Made by a program: the position numbers and the translations under genes
In this document: piece by piece, positions 18,723-27,488 of the stretch
Layout: every line of letters starts with the position of its first letter
Numbering within the stretch: position 1 is the first letter of the stretch
Notes under the pieces: generated by a model
What the model was told of the DNA's origin: nothing
Seen by the model: only the letters and a program-made list of their open reading frames with translations
Database searches by the model: none
From: DAOUJW01 sp965218945
GTDB taxonomy: Bacteria > Chloroflexota > Dehalococcoidia > Lucifugimonadales > UBA2985
Assembly: GCA_965218945.1 (NCBI GenBank)
Contig: OZ244718.1
Coordinates: 3,081,281 to 3,145,280 of the forward strand
Direction of reading: 5' to 3'
DNA length: 64,000 bases

Positions 18723-19765
18723 ACCGCACCTCCCGACGCAACAACCGGGGGCGTCCTCTCCAGGGAGAGCCGCGTCGCCTCCACCAGTTCACGCGCCTGG
18801 CCAGCAGCCTCGTAGGCCCGGGATGCGGGAGGCGCGTAGTTGGCGAATTTTACCAGGTCGGCCTCTTGGAGCAATTCGATGACCAGCCGCGCGTTGCCGT
18901 GGTCCAGCGGCGACCGCCAGATTGCGGTCACCATCTCTTCCGTTGACATATCTGTCGCCTGCATCCGGTCAGAATCTCTCAGGTAAGTCGCTCCGAGATA
19001 GGCGCGCAGGGTCCCGGCGACCAACGTGTAGTGCTCTTTCGAGTCGCCTTTGCCCGGCAGGTCCAGCCTGCCGATGCGGTCCAGTTCCTGTATTGCCGCT
19101 TCCCAGGGACTTCGAGTATCCACCACTGGCTCCGCCACGCGGACCTGTCTGCGGGAACGCCGGTAGAGGTAGTATCCCGGCGCTCCCAGAGCCGCCACAA
19201 CCAACAGCGCGGCCAGGAAGAAAAAGGCGGGCTGCTCCCAGAACGGGGTCGAAAGATCGGCGGGCGGGCGGAGGTCTTTCAACTCCTCGGTCCCTGTCAG
19301 TACCGAATGCACTGTCAGTCGCACAGGTGGTGGTTGGAACCGCTCCACGCTTCCGTCGGGGCTGCGGACGGATATTGGCAGGCTGGGCGTCTCGAAAGCG
19401 CCCGGAGCGAACAGGACCACCCGGAACTGTTTGGCGATTGTTCTCATGCCGTCATCTGCGGAAACCGTCTGCACCGAGGTCTGAGCCTGAACCTCGAAGG
19501 GGCCCCATTCACGTTCCAGCCGCGGGATAACTACGGCAAGGTCAGCCCGATGAGACACGACCAGACTCAACGTAGCCACGTCGCCCACTGTTAAGTCGGA
19601 GCGATCGGACGTGAAGGATACGCCGACTCCGGGCGGCGGCGCGCTCTGAGCCATGGCAGAGTCAACTATTACGGTCGACAGGGCCACGCAAAGTAACAGC
19701 GCGGCCAAAGCCTGGAGGCCCAAGCCGGCGCTGCCCGCCGAATCTTGAAGAGACAGTCGACCCAT
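18719..19765 (-). CDS. BatD/DUF4381-like membrane protein
   Basis: A signal peptide ends near residue 40 (SAMAQSAPP). An extracytoplasmic beta domain (about 45-160) contains VGVSFTSDRSDLTVGDVATL, like the first BatD module. One membrane helix is at about 178-198 (AFFFLAALLVVAALGAPGYY). A helical cytoplasmic tail of about 140 residues (WEAAIQELDRIGRL) resembles DUF4381. The gene lies between the DUF58 gene and batA, the usual place for DUF4381 genes. The operon thus has two proteins of BatD-like design, this short one and the longer one at 14625. Function is known only by association with MoxR and VWA proteins. Confidence 0.72.
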   Translation of the reverse strand: MGRLSLQDSAGSAGLGLQALAALLLCVALSTVIVDSAMAQSAPPPGVGVSFTSDRSDLTVGDVATLSLVVSHRADLAVVIPRLEREWGPFEVQAQTSVQTVSADDGMRTIAKQFRVVLFAPGAFETPSLPISVRSPDGSVERFQPPPVRLTVHSVLTGTEELKDLRPPADLSTPFWEQPAFFFLAALLVVAALGAPGYYLYRRSRRQVRVAEPVVDTRSPWEAAIQELDRIGRLDLPGKGDSKEHYTLVAGTLRAYLGATYLRDSDRMQATDMSTEEMVTAIWRSPLDHGNARLVIELLQEADLVKFANYAPPASRAYEAAGQARELVEATRLSLERTPPVVASGGAV

Positions 19766-19779
19766 CCCGGTGCGTTTCC

Positions 19780-20667
19780 TTATCGCCTCAGCCTTCGCAG
19801 CCGGTTTTTGAAGAACGCCCCCACCTCGGCGACATAGTCTCTTTCGGTGGTCACGCTGATGCGGTCCACACCGGCGGCGGTAAAGACTTCGCGCTTGCCT
19901 TCCTCCAGGCGGGCGACCCTATCGGTGAATTCCCGCTTCCACTCCTTGCTGCCGGTATCCACCCAGCGGAGCTGCCCGCTCTCTGCGTCCTCCAGGGCGA
20001 GGAGCCCCACGTCGGCTATTTCGTATTCCAACGGGTCGTTCAGGTCGAAGGCCACGACATCGTGTCGCCGGTTGGTTACCAGCATGGCCTGCCGGTACGA
20101 CTCCGGGTCGGCCAGGAAGTCCGAGACCAGGAACACAATGCTGCGCCGCTTGAGCATCTGATGGACCATGTCCAGCGCAAGCCGGACGTCCGTGCCTGAG
20201 CCCACCGGCTGGAACACCAGCAGGTCGCGCACCATTCGCAGGACGTGGCTTCGTCCCTTGCGGGGCGGGACCAGCAACTCCACGCGGTCGGTGAAGAGGA
20301 GCAGACCGACTTTGTCGTTGTTGGTTGTGGCGGCAAAGGACATGACCGCCGCCAGCTCCCCGGCCAACTCCCGCTTGAAGCGGTTTCTTGTGCCGAAGTC
20401 CCCGGAGCCGCTCACGTCCACCGCGAGCATGACCGTCAGTTCCCGTTCCTCGATGTAGCTCTTGACGTACGGCTCCCCGGTGCGAGCGGTGACATTCCAG
20501 TCGATCGAGCGCACGTCGTCGCCGGGATGGTACTGGCGAACTTCGTCGAACTCCATACCCCGGCCCTTGAACACCGACTGATATTCCCCGGCGAAACTGT
20601 CGCTGACCAGCTTCCGGGTTGTTATTTCGATTCGCCTTATCCTGGCAATCAGGTCGCCTGTCAGCAT
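19780..20667 (-). CDS. DUF58 domain protein (VWA-like, MoxR-associated)
   Basis: The protein has 295 residues and no membrane segment or signal. The DUF58 signature is seen at about 35-62 (GMEFDEVRQYHPGDDVRSID and WNVTARTGEPYVKSY), followed by a VWA-like fold with DVSGSGDFGT. The MIDAS is thus partly changed (DxSGS with Gly at the next position). It starts one base after the moxR stop, so the two are certainly co-transcribed. DUF58 proteins nearly always accompany MoxR AAA+ ATPases and are thought to be cytoplasmic partners or adaptors. Confidence 0.88.
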   Translation of the reverse strand: MLTGDLIARIRRIEITTRKLVSDSFAGEYQSVFKGRGMEFDEVRQYHPGDDVRSIDWNVTARTGEPYVKSYIEERELTVMLAVDVSGSGDFGTRNRFKRELAGELAAVMSFAATTNNDKVGLLLFTDRVELLVPPRKGRSHVLRMVRDLLVFQPVGSGTDVRLALDMVHQMLKRRSIVFLVSDFLADPESYRQAMLVTNRRHDVVAFDLNDPLEYEIADVGLLALEDAESGQLRWVDTGSKEWKREFTDRVARLEEGKREVFTAAGVDRISVTTERDYVAEVGAFFKNRLRRLRR

Positions 20668-20668
20668 A

Positions 20669-21664
20669 TTACGGGACTTCCACGCTTTCCAGAATGCGTC
20701 GCGCTATCTGTTCGGAGGTGACATCCTGGGCTTCGGCCTCGAAAGTGGTGATGATGCGGTGCCGGAGAATGTCGGGGGCCAGTTGCTTTATATCTTCGGG
20801 AACGACATAGCCGCGCCCCTTGATGAACGCATAAGCCCGTGCAGCGGCAATGAGGAAGATGCCGGCGCGGGGCGATGCGCCATAGGAGATCAAGTTCTCC
20901 AGGTCGTTGAGTCCCGCAGCGCCGGGGTCCCGCGTCGCGACCACAAGGTCCAGGACATAGTCCTTTATTTTCTCGTCAACGTAAACCTGTCGCACGATTT
21001 CTCTGGCGCTCAGGATGTACTTTGAATCCACCACCGGCTGCACGTCTATCGGTGCGCCGGACGTCATCCGGTTGATAATTTCCCGCTCCTCGGAGCGCTC
21101 GGGGTAGCCCACAATGACCTTGAGCATGAAACGGTCGACCTGAGCCTCCGGCAGCGGATAGGTGCCCTCCTGCTCGATGGGATTCTGCGTGGCCAGTACC
21201 AGGAACGGCGCATCCAGCTGGAAGGTCTCGTTGCCGATGGTTACCTGCTTTTCCTGCATCGCCTCCAGCAGCGCGCTTTGCACCTTGGCCGGCGCCCGGT
21301 TTACCTCGTCGGCCAGGATGAGGTTGGAGAATACAGGCCCTTTCTGGACGCTGAAATCGCCGGTGCGGGGATTGTATATCCGTGTGCCTATCAGGTCCGC
21401 AGGCAGCAGGTCTGGGGTGAACTGGATGCGGGAGAACCCGGCTTGAATCGCTTGGCCGATGGTTTTGACCAACAGCGTCTTCGCCAGCCCCGGCACGCCC
21501 TCCAGCAGAATATGCCCGTCGGCCAGCAACGCGACCAAGGCCCGCTCCACTAGCCGGTCCTGGCCGACGATGGCCTTGCGGATCTCGGTGTCGAGGACCT
21601 GCACGAACCGTGCCTCCCTCTCAACCATTTCATTAATCTGGCGAAAGCCTGCAAGGTCGGTCAT
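20669..21664 (-). CDS. moxR: MoxR-family AAA+ ATPase
   Basis: The chosen start is the ATG at 21664 (MTDLAGFRQI), preceded by GAGAGGCGCT. An upstream in-frame ATG at 21736 adds 24 residues unlike the family. Walker A is GVPGLAKT (56-63) and Walker B is LILADE (Asp119-Glu120), followed by VNRAPAKVQSALLEAMQE. Sensor 1 is LATQNPIEQEGTYPLPEAQ, and the lid domain contains SPRAGIFLIAAARAYA. The length of 331 residues is typical. It heads an eight-gene operon. MoxR ATPases use ATP hydrolysis to remodel or mature partner proteins carrying VWA domains, here DUF58, BatA and BatB. Confidence 0.93.
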   Translation of the reverse strand: MTDLAGFRQINEMVEREARFVQVLDTEIRKAIVGQDRLVERALVALLADGHILLEGVPGLAKTLLVKTIGQAIQAGFSRIQFTPDLLPADLIGTRIYNPRTGDFSVQKGPVFSNLILADEVNRAPAKVQSALLEAMQEKQVTIGNETFQLDAPFLVLATQNPIEQEGTYPLPEAQVDRFMLKVIVGYPERSEEREIINRMTSGAPIDVQPVVDSKYILSAREIVRQVYVDEKIKDYVLDLVVATRDPGAAGLNDLENLISYGASPRAGIFLIAAARAYAFIKGRGYVVPEDIKQLAPDILRHRIITTFEAEAQDVTSEQIARRILESVEVP

Positions 21665-22207
21665 AGCGCCTCTCAGTCTCTTATTCAGGGTTAAAGGGAT
21701 GGATGAGCGCCAAAGGCAGAATGCGCTATCCTGCAATTGAGCACATCATAGCTGGCAGACCGCCGGACAACAACCGGAAAGCCTTGCCTATTACAGATAT
21801 CGGTACCTGAAGTTACTACTTTTACCATATAGGGCGCAGAATCCAATAGGCTATGCGCTGTGGAGGACACAATCGCTTGAGCAGTAAGGCGCCAGTGAAA
21901 CGCTTCCGGCGCAATGCCCGTTCACCCGGGATTTCCCATATTGGCAGTCTTCAGCCTCAAATGGCAATCCAAACGAGATGTTAGTGAACTTACCCCGAAA
22001 TTAGTATCACTGGCTAGTAGAGTGGAGCCACCGCTTCAGCATACTCTTTTGGCGACCTGCCTTTCAACGAGCTGTGTAGACTGGAGGGGGTCAAGCCTCA
22101 TTCCTACTGTGTGGAACAGGGAGTTCACGGAATCAGCGCAGGATTACATGTCCAGAATGAACCTCAACGTGAAGGTTCTTGATTTCGTCAAATCTGGTGG
22201 ACTCTCC

Positions 22208-23377
22208 TAGTGTGGTGTAACCAAAGTTAGTCGCATGTTTACCGGCTATGGTATATCCTCCTGACTACTTGGCAAAAGGGAGGATGAATATGGGCAGGGG
22301 CAGACCAATCGCGCCTTTGGTCCTAGACGGCGCCGAACGGGAAACCTTGGAACAATGGACCCGCCGGCCCAAAACGGCCCAGGCGTTGGCCCTGCGGGCC
22401 AGAATCGTTCTGGCCTGTGCCGATGGCCGGAGCAACACTGCGGTGGCCGCCGAGTTGCGGGTATGCGTTGACACGGTGGGGAAATGGCGTTCCCGATTCT
22501 TGGAACAACGGCTGGGCGGCCTGTTGGACCAACCGCGCAGCGGTCGTCCCAGGATGATTGATGATGCCGACGTTGAGCGGGTGATTGCGTTGACCTTGGA
22601 GACCACCCCCAAGGACGCCACCCACTGGAGCACCCGGTCGATGGCCCGGCGTTCCGGTCTGAGCCACAACACCGTGAGCCGCATCTGGCGTGCCTTCGCG
22701 CTGCAACCCCACCGCGCCGAGACCTTCAAGCTGTCGGCGGACCCCCTCTTCATCGAGAAGGTGCGGGATATTGTGGGGCTCTACCTCAACCCGCCGGACC
22801 GGGCGCTGGTCTTGTGCGTGGACGAGAAGTCCCAGATCCAAGCCCTAGACCGCACCAGGCCGCTTTTGCCCCTGCGTCCGGGCCAAGCCGAGCGGCGCAC
22901 CCATGATTACGTGCGCCACGGCACCACCTCCCTGTTCGCCGCTTTGGACGCCAGGACCGGCCAGGTGATTGGCCAGTGCCACCGCCGCCACCGGGCCCTG
23001 GAGTTCCGCAAGTTTCTCGATGCCATCGAGTCCGAGGTGCCCGCCGAGTTGGACGTACACCTGATTGCCGACAACTACGCCACCCACAAGACGGCGCTGA
23101 TCCGGAACTGGTTCGCCAAGCGGCCCCGCTTCCATATTCATTTCACGCCCACCAGCGCCTCCTGGCTGAACCTGGTGGAGCGCTGGTTCGGTCTGCTCAC
23201 CGAAAAGCAGTTGCGCCGGGGCGTGCATCAGAGCAGCGCCGAACTGGAGGCTGCCATCTACCGCTACCTGGACGTCACCAACGAAGACCCCAAGCCCTTG
23301 GTATGGACCAAGACCGCTGACCAAATCCTGGCCAGCGTGGCTCGCTTTTGCCAGCGTACTTTGAATACATGACACTA
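22208..23377 (+). mobile_element. IS630-family insertion sequence
   Basis: TA dinucleotides lie at 22208-22209 and 23376-23377, the usual IS630 target duplication. Inside them are short related ends, GTGTGGTGTAACC on the left and, on the other strand, GTGTCATGTATTC on the right. The 1166-bp element carries one transposase gene. It is inserted in a MITE that itself lies in dispersed repeat R. Confidence 0.8.
22290..23372 (+). CDS. IS630-family transposase (DDE)
   Basis: The start at 22290 is six bases after GGGAGG; an earlier frame opening at 22248 has no ribosome site. Residues 1-150 contain helix-turn-helix DNA-binding domains (NTAVAAELRVCVDTVGKWRS and RRSGLSHNTVSRIWRAF). The DDE domain follows with Asp178 (LCVDEKSQIQ), Asp261 (IADNYATHK) and Glu297 (SWLNLVERWF). 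The length of 360 residues is normal and no stop or shift is seen, so the enzyme is probably active. It belongs to the IS630/Tc1-mariner superfamily, which inserts at TA. Confidence 0.94.
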   Translation: MGRGRPIAPLVLDGAERETLEQWTRRPKTAQALALRARIVLACADGRSNTAVAAELRVCVDTVGKWRSRFLEQRLGGLLDQPRSGRPRMIDDADVERVIALTLETTPKDATHWSTRSMARRSGLSHNTVSRIWRAFALQPHRAETFKLSADPLFIEKVRDIVGLYLNPPDRALVLCVDEKSQIQALDRTRPLLPLRPGQAERRTHDYVRHGTTSLFAALDARTGQVIGQCHRRHRALEFRKFLDAIESEVPAELDVHLIADNYATHKTALIRNWFAKRPRFHIHFTPTSASWLNLVERWFGLLTEKQLRRGVHQSSAELEAAIYRYLDVTNEDPKPLVWTKTADQILASVARFCQRTLNT

Positions 23378-23520
23378 GGAGCCTGTCCGAGAAAGACGCT
23401 ATTCGGCATAATGCTCACGACTAGCGAATATAGAGGAAGGCAGTGCAACGCTACTCGTACCATAGCACAATGTGCATTATGTACATCGTTGGTCTCAGAG
23501 AATGCTCAGACACACTCCTA
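23376..23520. mobile_element. Probable MITE with TA target site
   Basis: The segment begins TAGGAGCCTGTCCGAG and ends with the inverted match CTCAGACACACTCCTA; 13 of 16 positions pair. It is about 145 bp, has no coding capacity and carries TA at both ends. The IS630 element occupies its left TA. Taking both out rejoins dispersed repeat R. The short length, inverted ends and TA target fit a miniature element mobilised by an IS630/Tc1-type transposase, not necessarily the neighbouring one. Confidence 0.55.
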
Positions 23521-23584
23521 GGCAGTGATACTAACTTCGGTGTAAGTTCACAATGACTAACCCTTGCCGAGGCAGGGGTGTCAG

Positions 23585-24160
23585 CTAGCTCCTGGTCCGA
23601 CGGTAGTAGAAGATGGCGAGAATTAGGCCGAAGAGAACAACGACTGGGATGAACCACAGGATACCAGGTGGCCCATCGCCGTCTGGTACCATCATGACCG
23701 TCGCAGTCGGGGCCGGTGTTGCGGTAGGCTCCACCACGATGATCTGCGGCGTCGGGGTGGCTGTGGGCTCCGGCGTGGCCGACGGCGCGGGAGTGGGAGT
23801 CGGGGGTGGGCCAACCCGCAGCGTGGTGTGGCCCTCGATAGCCTGCTCCTCACGGTCGACGTCCTTGATGGCGCCCGAGAAGATGTATCTTCCATCCACG
23901 ACGGGGACTGTCACACTGTAGGTGAAGCTGGTTTCCCCCAAGAGGTTGAAGCGGATGGTCTGCCCCTCTACCTCGACATGGGCGCCCTCGAGGCTGGCAC
24001 CGCCGAAGGTGAAACCATCCGGCAGCTCTTCGACCACCTGGCCGAAGGCCCCGTAGTCGCTTGCCGTGATGGTCACGGGGAACTCGCTGCCGGGTGCAGC
24101 CCAGGTCTGCTGGAATGAGCGGGTGGCGCTGTGCGATTGCACCTCAGCTATTCTTGCCAC
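23585..24160 (-). CDS. Small extracytoplasmic beta-domain protein with Pro-Thr linker and C-terminal membrane anchor
   Basis: The frame opens with GTG at 24160 inside the end of the upstream RCC1 gene (13-base overlap) and gives 191 residues. The N-terminal half is a beta domain (about 10-115: PGSEFPVTITASDYGAFGQV, then VEELPDGFTFGG, FTYSVTVPVVDG and YIFSGAIKDVD). A PTPTPAPSATPEPTA linker follows, and the C-terminal helix GILWFIPVVVLFGLILAIFY is followed by YRRTRS, like a sortase-free cell-wall or membrane anchor. It has no signal peptide of its own. The domain usually ends larger exported proteins, so this may be the C-terminus of the RCC1 protein, separated by a frameshift, or a coupled second gene. 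Confidence 0.6.
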   Translation of the reverse strand: MARIAEVQSHSATRSFQQTWAAPGSEFPVTITASDYGAFGQVVEELPDGFTFGGASLEGAHVEVEGQTIRFNLLGETSFTYSVTVPVVDGRYIFSGAIKDVDREEQAIEGHTTLRVGPPPTPTPAPSATPEPTATPTPQIIVVEPTATPAPTATVMMVPDGDGPPGILWFIPVVVLFGLILAIFYYRRTRS

Positions 24161-27100
24161 AGCAGGGAATCCACAGCCATCACCATCTGCTCCCAGATCC
24201 GGGGGTGCTCGGTGCGCAACCTGGCGATCAGCGCCCTCCCGTCATTCCATACCTCACCCTCTGGGAAGTATTCGGTCCAGGGCTGCCCCGTTAACATGCT
24301 CCGCCCGTTGGCCAACCTCTCCTCAAATTCCTGCACGTTGCGGCTTGCCGCACCCTCGTCCTCGTAGACAAAGACCAGTATAGTCAAAAAGCCGTCTGAG
24401 TCCTTTACAACGCCCGCCCCCAAGACACTGTACTTATCCGAGGTAGTTCCTGCTTCCATCTGTAGTTGGTCCCGCATTTTCTGTAGCTGTGCCCGCTCTT
24501 CCGGGCTGAGGAGGGAATCAAGAGGGTCAGTAAACCTCTCCACGTCCCCAGCCAGTAACGCCGAATAGACGCCGAGATTCTGTAATGCGCCAGCAGCCAA
24601 CGCCAAATCAGGGTCGTCTGCGAGGGAGTCTCCGTTTCCACCATAGGTGCGGATCAGCGACCTCATGCCCGCAGTCCCAAGTGTTCGGAACACAACAGAG
24701 TCCAGAACGGCGATCCGGCCGCCTCTGCCTAATACATCGTATGCCGGGGGTTGCAGTCTCTTCTTGAGGTCTGGCTTGTAGTCCTCACCCCAGCTGTAGA
24801 ACTTCACTCCCAGGTGTTCTTGTATTTCAGGCTTATCGCACTCGGCGCAGGCGGCGAGGGATGCATCGGTGGTCTCGGGATCGAAGCCGCCACTTACCGC
24901 CTCCAGGGTGTAGGGTGGTTCTCCAACCAGGATGCTCCGCTCGACGTCTCCCACGCCGAAGCCCAGGTACTTCTGCTCTAGTTGAGCCATGGATTCACGT
25001 GTGAATCCACTTATCCAGGGCCCTGCGGCCAGTCCTGTTGATCCAAGCTCGCGCAGGTATTCTTCCAGGTCCTGGTCGCTGGCATCCTCCGCCGGGGCCT
25101 GTATGCCGTTGGCCTCTCGCGCTAACCCGTAATCGTTGAATGACACAATGCTCCGACTGTCCTCGGTTAGCGGGATGAGTTTCATCAGATCGAAGAAGGG
25201 CCCTCCCTGCTCCGATGAGGCGGTGGTGCTAGAATCAGTCCCGTTTGGGTTAGCTTGGCCAAAATCATTGTTGCCCCAGCATTCGACGGCGCCGTCGGTC
25301 CTCACCCCGCAGGTGTGCAACCATCCGGCGCTGACCGAAACGAAGGAGCCGGACGGCGGCGTGGCCTGGCCATATTCATCATCGCCCCAGCATTGGACGG
25401 CGCCGCCGGTCCTCACCCCGCAGGTGTGGCTGTCTCCGGCGCTGACGGAGGCGAACTCCCCGGACGGCGGCGTGGCCTGGCCAACAACATCGCCCCACGC
25501 ATCTTCGTTGGACCCCCAGCATTCGACGGCGCCGCCGGTCCTCACCCCGCAGGTGTGGCTGTCTCCGGCGCTGACGGAGGCGAACTCCCCGGACGGCGGC
25601 CTGGCCTGGCCAATAACGTTGCCGTCGACATCCTCGTTGAGTCCCCAGCATTGGACGGAGCCGTCGGCCCTCACCCCGCAGGTGTGGGACCCCCCGGCGC
25701 TGACTGAGGAGAACTCCCCCGACGGCGGCGTGGCCGCGCCAAGAACATTGCCCCACACATCTTCGACGGACCCCCAGCATTCGACGGAGCCTGAGGGCCT
25801 CACCCCGCAGGTGTGACTGTCCCCTGCGCTGACCGAGGCGAACTCCCCGGACGGCGGCGTGGCCTGGCCAAGAACATTGCCCCACCCATCTTCGTTGGAC
25901 CCCCAGCATTCGACGGAGCCTGAGGGCCTCACCCCGCAGGTGTGGGCCCCCCCGGCGCTGACGGAGGCGAACTCCCCGGACGGCGGCGTGGCTTGACCAA
26001 CTAAATTGCCGTTCCCATCCTCGTTGGAGCCCCAGCACTCGACGGAGCCGTCGGTCCTCATCCCGCAGGTGTGGTAGTCTCCGGCGCTGACGGAGGCGAA
26101 CTCCCCGGACGGCGGCGTGGCCTGTCCAACCTCGTTGAAACCCCAGCATTGGACGGCGCCGCCGGTCCTCACTCCGCATGTGTAGTACGCCCCGGCGCTG
26201 ACGGAGGCGAACTCCCCGGACGGCGGCGTGGCCTGTCCAAGAACATTGCCCCACCCATCTTCGTTGGACCCCCAGCATTCGAGGGAGCCTTCGCGCCTCA
26301 CCCCGCAGGTGTGGGTCCACCCGGCGCTGACGGAGGCGAACTCCCCGGACGGCGGCGTGGCCTGGCCAATAACGTTGCCGTCGACATCCTCGTTGAGTCC
26401 CCAGCACTCGACGGAGCCGTCGGCCCTCACCCCGCATGTGTGGGCCCCCCCGGCGCTGACGGAGGCGAACTCCCCGGACGGCGGCGTGGCCTGTCCAACA
26501 ACATTGCCCCACGCATCTTCGTTGTACCCCCAGCACTCGACGGAGCCTGAGGGCCTCACCCCGCAGGTGTGGGCCGCCCCGGCGCTGACGGAGGCGAACT
26601 CCCCGGACGGCGGCGTGGCCTGTCCAACAACATTGCCGTTCCCATCCTCGTTGAATCCCCAGCACTCGACGGAGCCGTCGCGCCTCACCCCGCAGGTGTG
26701 GGCCCACCCGGCGCTGACCGAGGCGAACTCCCCGGACGGGGCCGTGGCCTGGCCAAGAACATTGCCCAACCCATCTTCGTTGGACCCCCAGCATTCGACG
26801 GAGCCTGAGGGCCTCACCCCGCAGGTGTGGCCCCCCCCGGCGCTGACGGAGGCGAACTCCCTGGACGGCGGCGTGGCCTGTCCAACAACATTGCCGTTCC
26901 CATCCTCGTTGAATCCCCAGCACTCGACGAAGCCGTCGCGCCTAACCCCGCAGGTGTGGAGGAACCCCGCGCTGACCGAGATGAACCCCCCGGCGGACCT
27001 GGTCGCTGCTGCTGCGGCAGTCGCCGTGTCTGCGGGCGTTGCCGCTTCCGGTGCGGCGGTGTTTGTCACAGCCGATGTGGGAGCATGTGTTGGCTCAGGA

Positions 27101-27240
27101 TTGCCCCCCTGCTCCGATGAGGTGGTGGCGCCAGAATCGGTCCCGTTCAAAGGAGTGGGATCTGGCTCATCGGAACACCCGGTTAGCAGGATAGCGAGCA
27201 CTGCGATGCTCAGCACCAGACCAATGATTGACTTCAACAT
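24148..27240 (-). CDS. RCC1-repeat lipoprotein with large C-terminal domain
   Basis: The ATG at 27240 is ten bases after AAGGA; a GTG at 27249 is the alternative. The signal peptide ends in the lipobox LLTGC (Cys22). A linker rich in Ala and Thr is followed by 14 RCC1-type repeats (about 85-660). Each has the pattern FASVSAGxxHTCGVR, GSVECWG, then G(N/D)VxGQATPPSGE, and a repeated DNA unit of about 120-135 bp is visible. RCC1 repeats form a beta propeller, here perhaps two. Residues about 680-1030 are a domain I do not recognise (FNDYGLAREANGIQ, ISGFTRESMAQLEQKYLGFG, EYFPEGEVWNDG). The product should be a surface protein. It overlaps the downstream gene at its 3' end, where a frameshift may have removed the membrane anchor. 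Confidence 0.85.
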   Translation of the reverse strand: MLKSIIGLVLSIAVLAILLTGCSDEPDPTPLNGTDSGATTSSEQGGNPEPTHAPTSAVTNTAAPEAATPADTATAAAAATRSAGGFISVSAGFLHTCGVRRDGFVECWGFNEDGNGNVVGQATPPSREFASVSAGGGHTCGVRPSGSVECWGSNEDGLGNVLGQATAPSGEFASVSAGWAHTCGVRRDGSVECWGFNEDGNGNVVGQATPPSGEFASVSAGAAHTCGVRPSGSVECWGYNEDAWGNVVGQATPPSGEFASVSAGGAHTCGVRADGSVECWGLNEDVDGNVIGQATPPSGEFASVSAGWTHTCGVRREGSLECWGSNEDGWGNVLGQATPPSGEFASVSAGAYYTCGVRTGGAVQCWGFNEVGQATPPSGEFASVSAGDYHTCGMRTDGSVECWGSNEDGNGNLVGQATPPSGEFASVSAGGAHTCGVRPSGSVECWGSNEDGWGNVLGQATPPSGEFASVSAGDSHTCGVRPSGSVECWGSVEDVWGNVLGAATPPSGEFSSVSAGGSHTCGVRADGSVQCWGLNEDVDGNVIGQARPPSGEFASVSAGDSHTCGVRTGGAVECWGSNEDAWGDVVGQATPPSGEFASVSAGDSHTCGVRTGGAVQCWGDDEYGQATPPSGSFVSVSAGWLHTCGVRTDGAVECWGNNDFGQANPNGTDSSTTASSEQGGPFFDLMKLIPLTEDSRSIVSFNDYGLAREANGIQAPAEDASDQDLEEYLRELGSTGLAAGPWISGFTRESMAQLEQKYLGFGVGDVERSILVGEPPYTLEAVSGGFDPETTDASLAACAECDKPEIQEHLGVKFYSWGEDYKPDLKKRLQPPAYDVLGRGGRIAVLDSVVFRTLGTAGMRSLIRTYGGNGDSLADDPDLALAAGALQNLGVYSALLAGDVERFTDPLDSLLSPEERAQLQKMRDQLQMEAGTTSDKYSVLGAGVVKDSDGFLTILVFVYEDEGAASRNVQEFEERLANGRSMLTGQPWTEYFPEGEVWNDGRALIARLRTEHPRIWEQMVMAVDSLLWQE

Positions 27241-27488
27241 TGCTTTCACGTCCTTAACTTCCCTATGTGGAACCTTGTTGGCTCCTCATCACTTGACCTT
27301 TCATCGAATGGGGGCGGACCGGGTCGCGGAGCTCACGGCAACACGGGCCGCTGCGACCGCTGTCACTGCTCCGTCGAGGACTGGGATTCCTCGTCTGCCG
27401 GCGCAGACTCCCTAGCCCACCACCTGTTGGCAGAGCCGTGGCGGGCAGGAGGCAGGCTCTATTAGGTACATCGACTAGCGTCACCACA

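Larger units (their letters stand above)
21985..23550 (+). repeat. Dispersed repeat R, copy 1, nested-interrupted by a MITE and IS630
   Basis: The left end TGAACTTACCCCGAA at 21985 and the right end (reverse of TGAACTTACACCGAA) at 23550 form imperfect inverted repeats of about 45 bp that continue as TTAGTATCACTG. Removing 22210-23520 leaves an element of about 255 bp. Its 3' half then reads continuously and aligns with copy 5 (36933-37014): the CTTGATTT core, GGTGG, then CTAG, TACTAACTTCGG and GTAAG. The element has no convincing gene, although the core could be read as NLNVKVLDFVKSGG. Confidence 0.65.

Noticed and set aside
25260..26990. Regular repeats that could be taken for a CRISPR array
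   Set aside because: The repeats are coding RCC1 units of 120-135 bp with no short unique spacers and no cas genes nearby.
25136..27415. Long plus-strand frames over the RCC1 gene, and a second minus-strand frame (25379-26923)
   Set aside because: Repeats of about 120 bp keep several frames open at once; only the 24148-27240 frame has a signal peptide, lipobox and RCC1 motifs.
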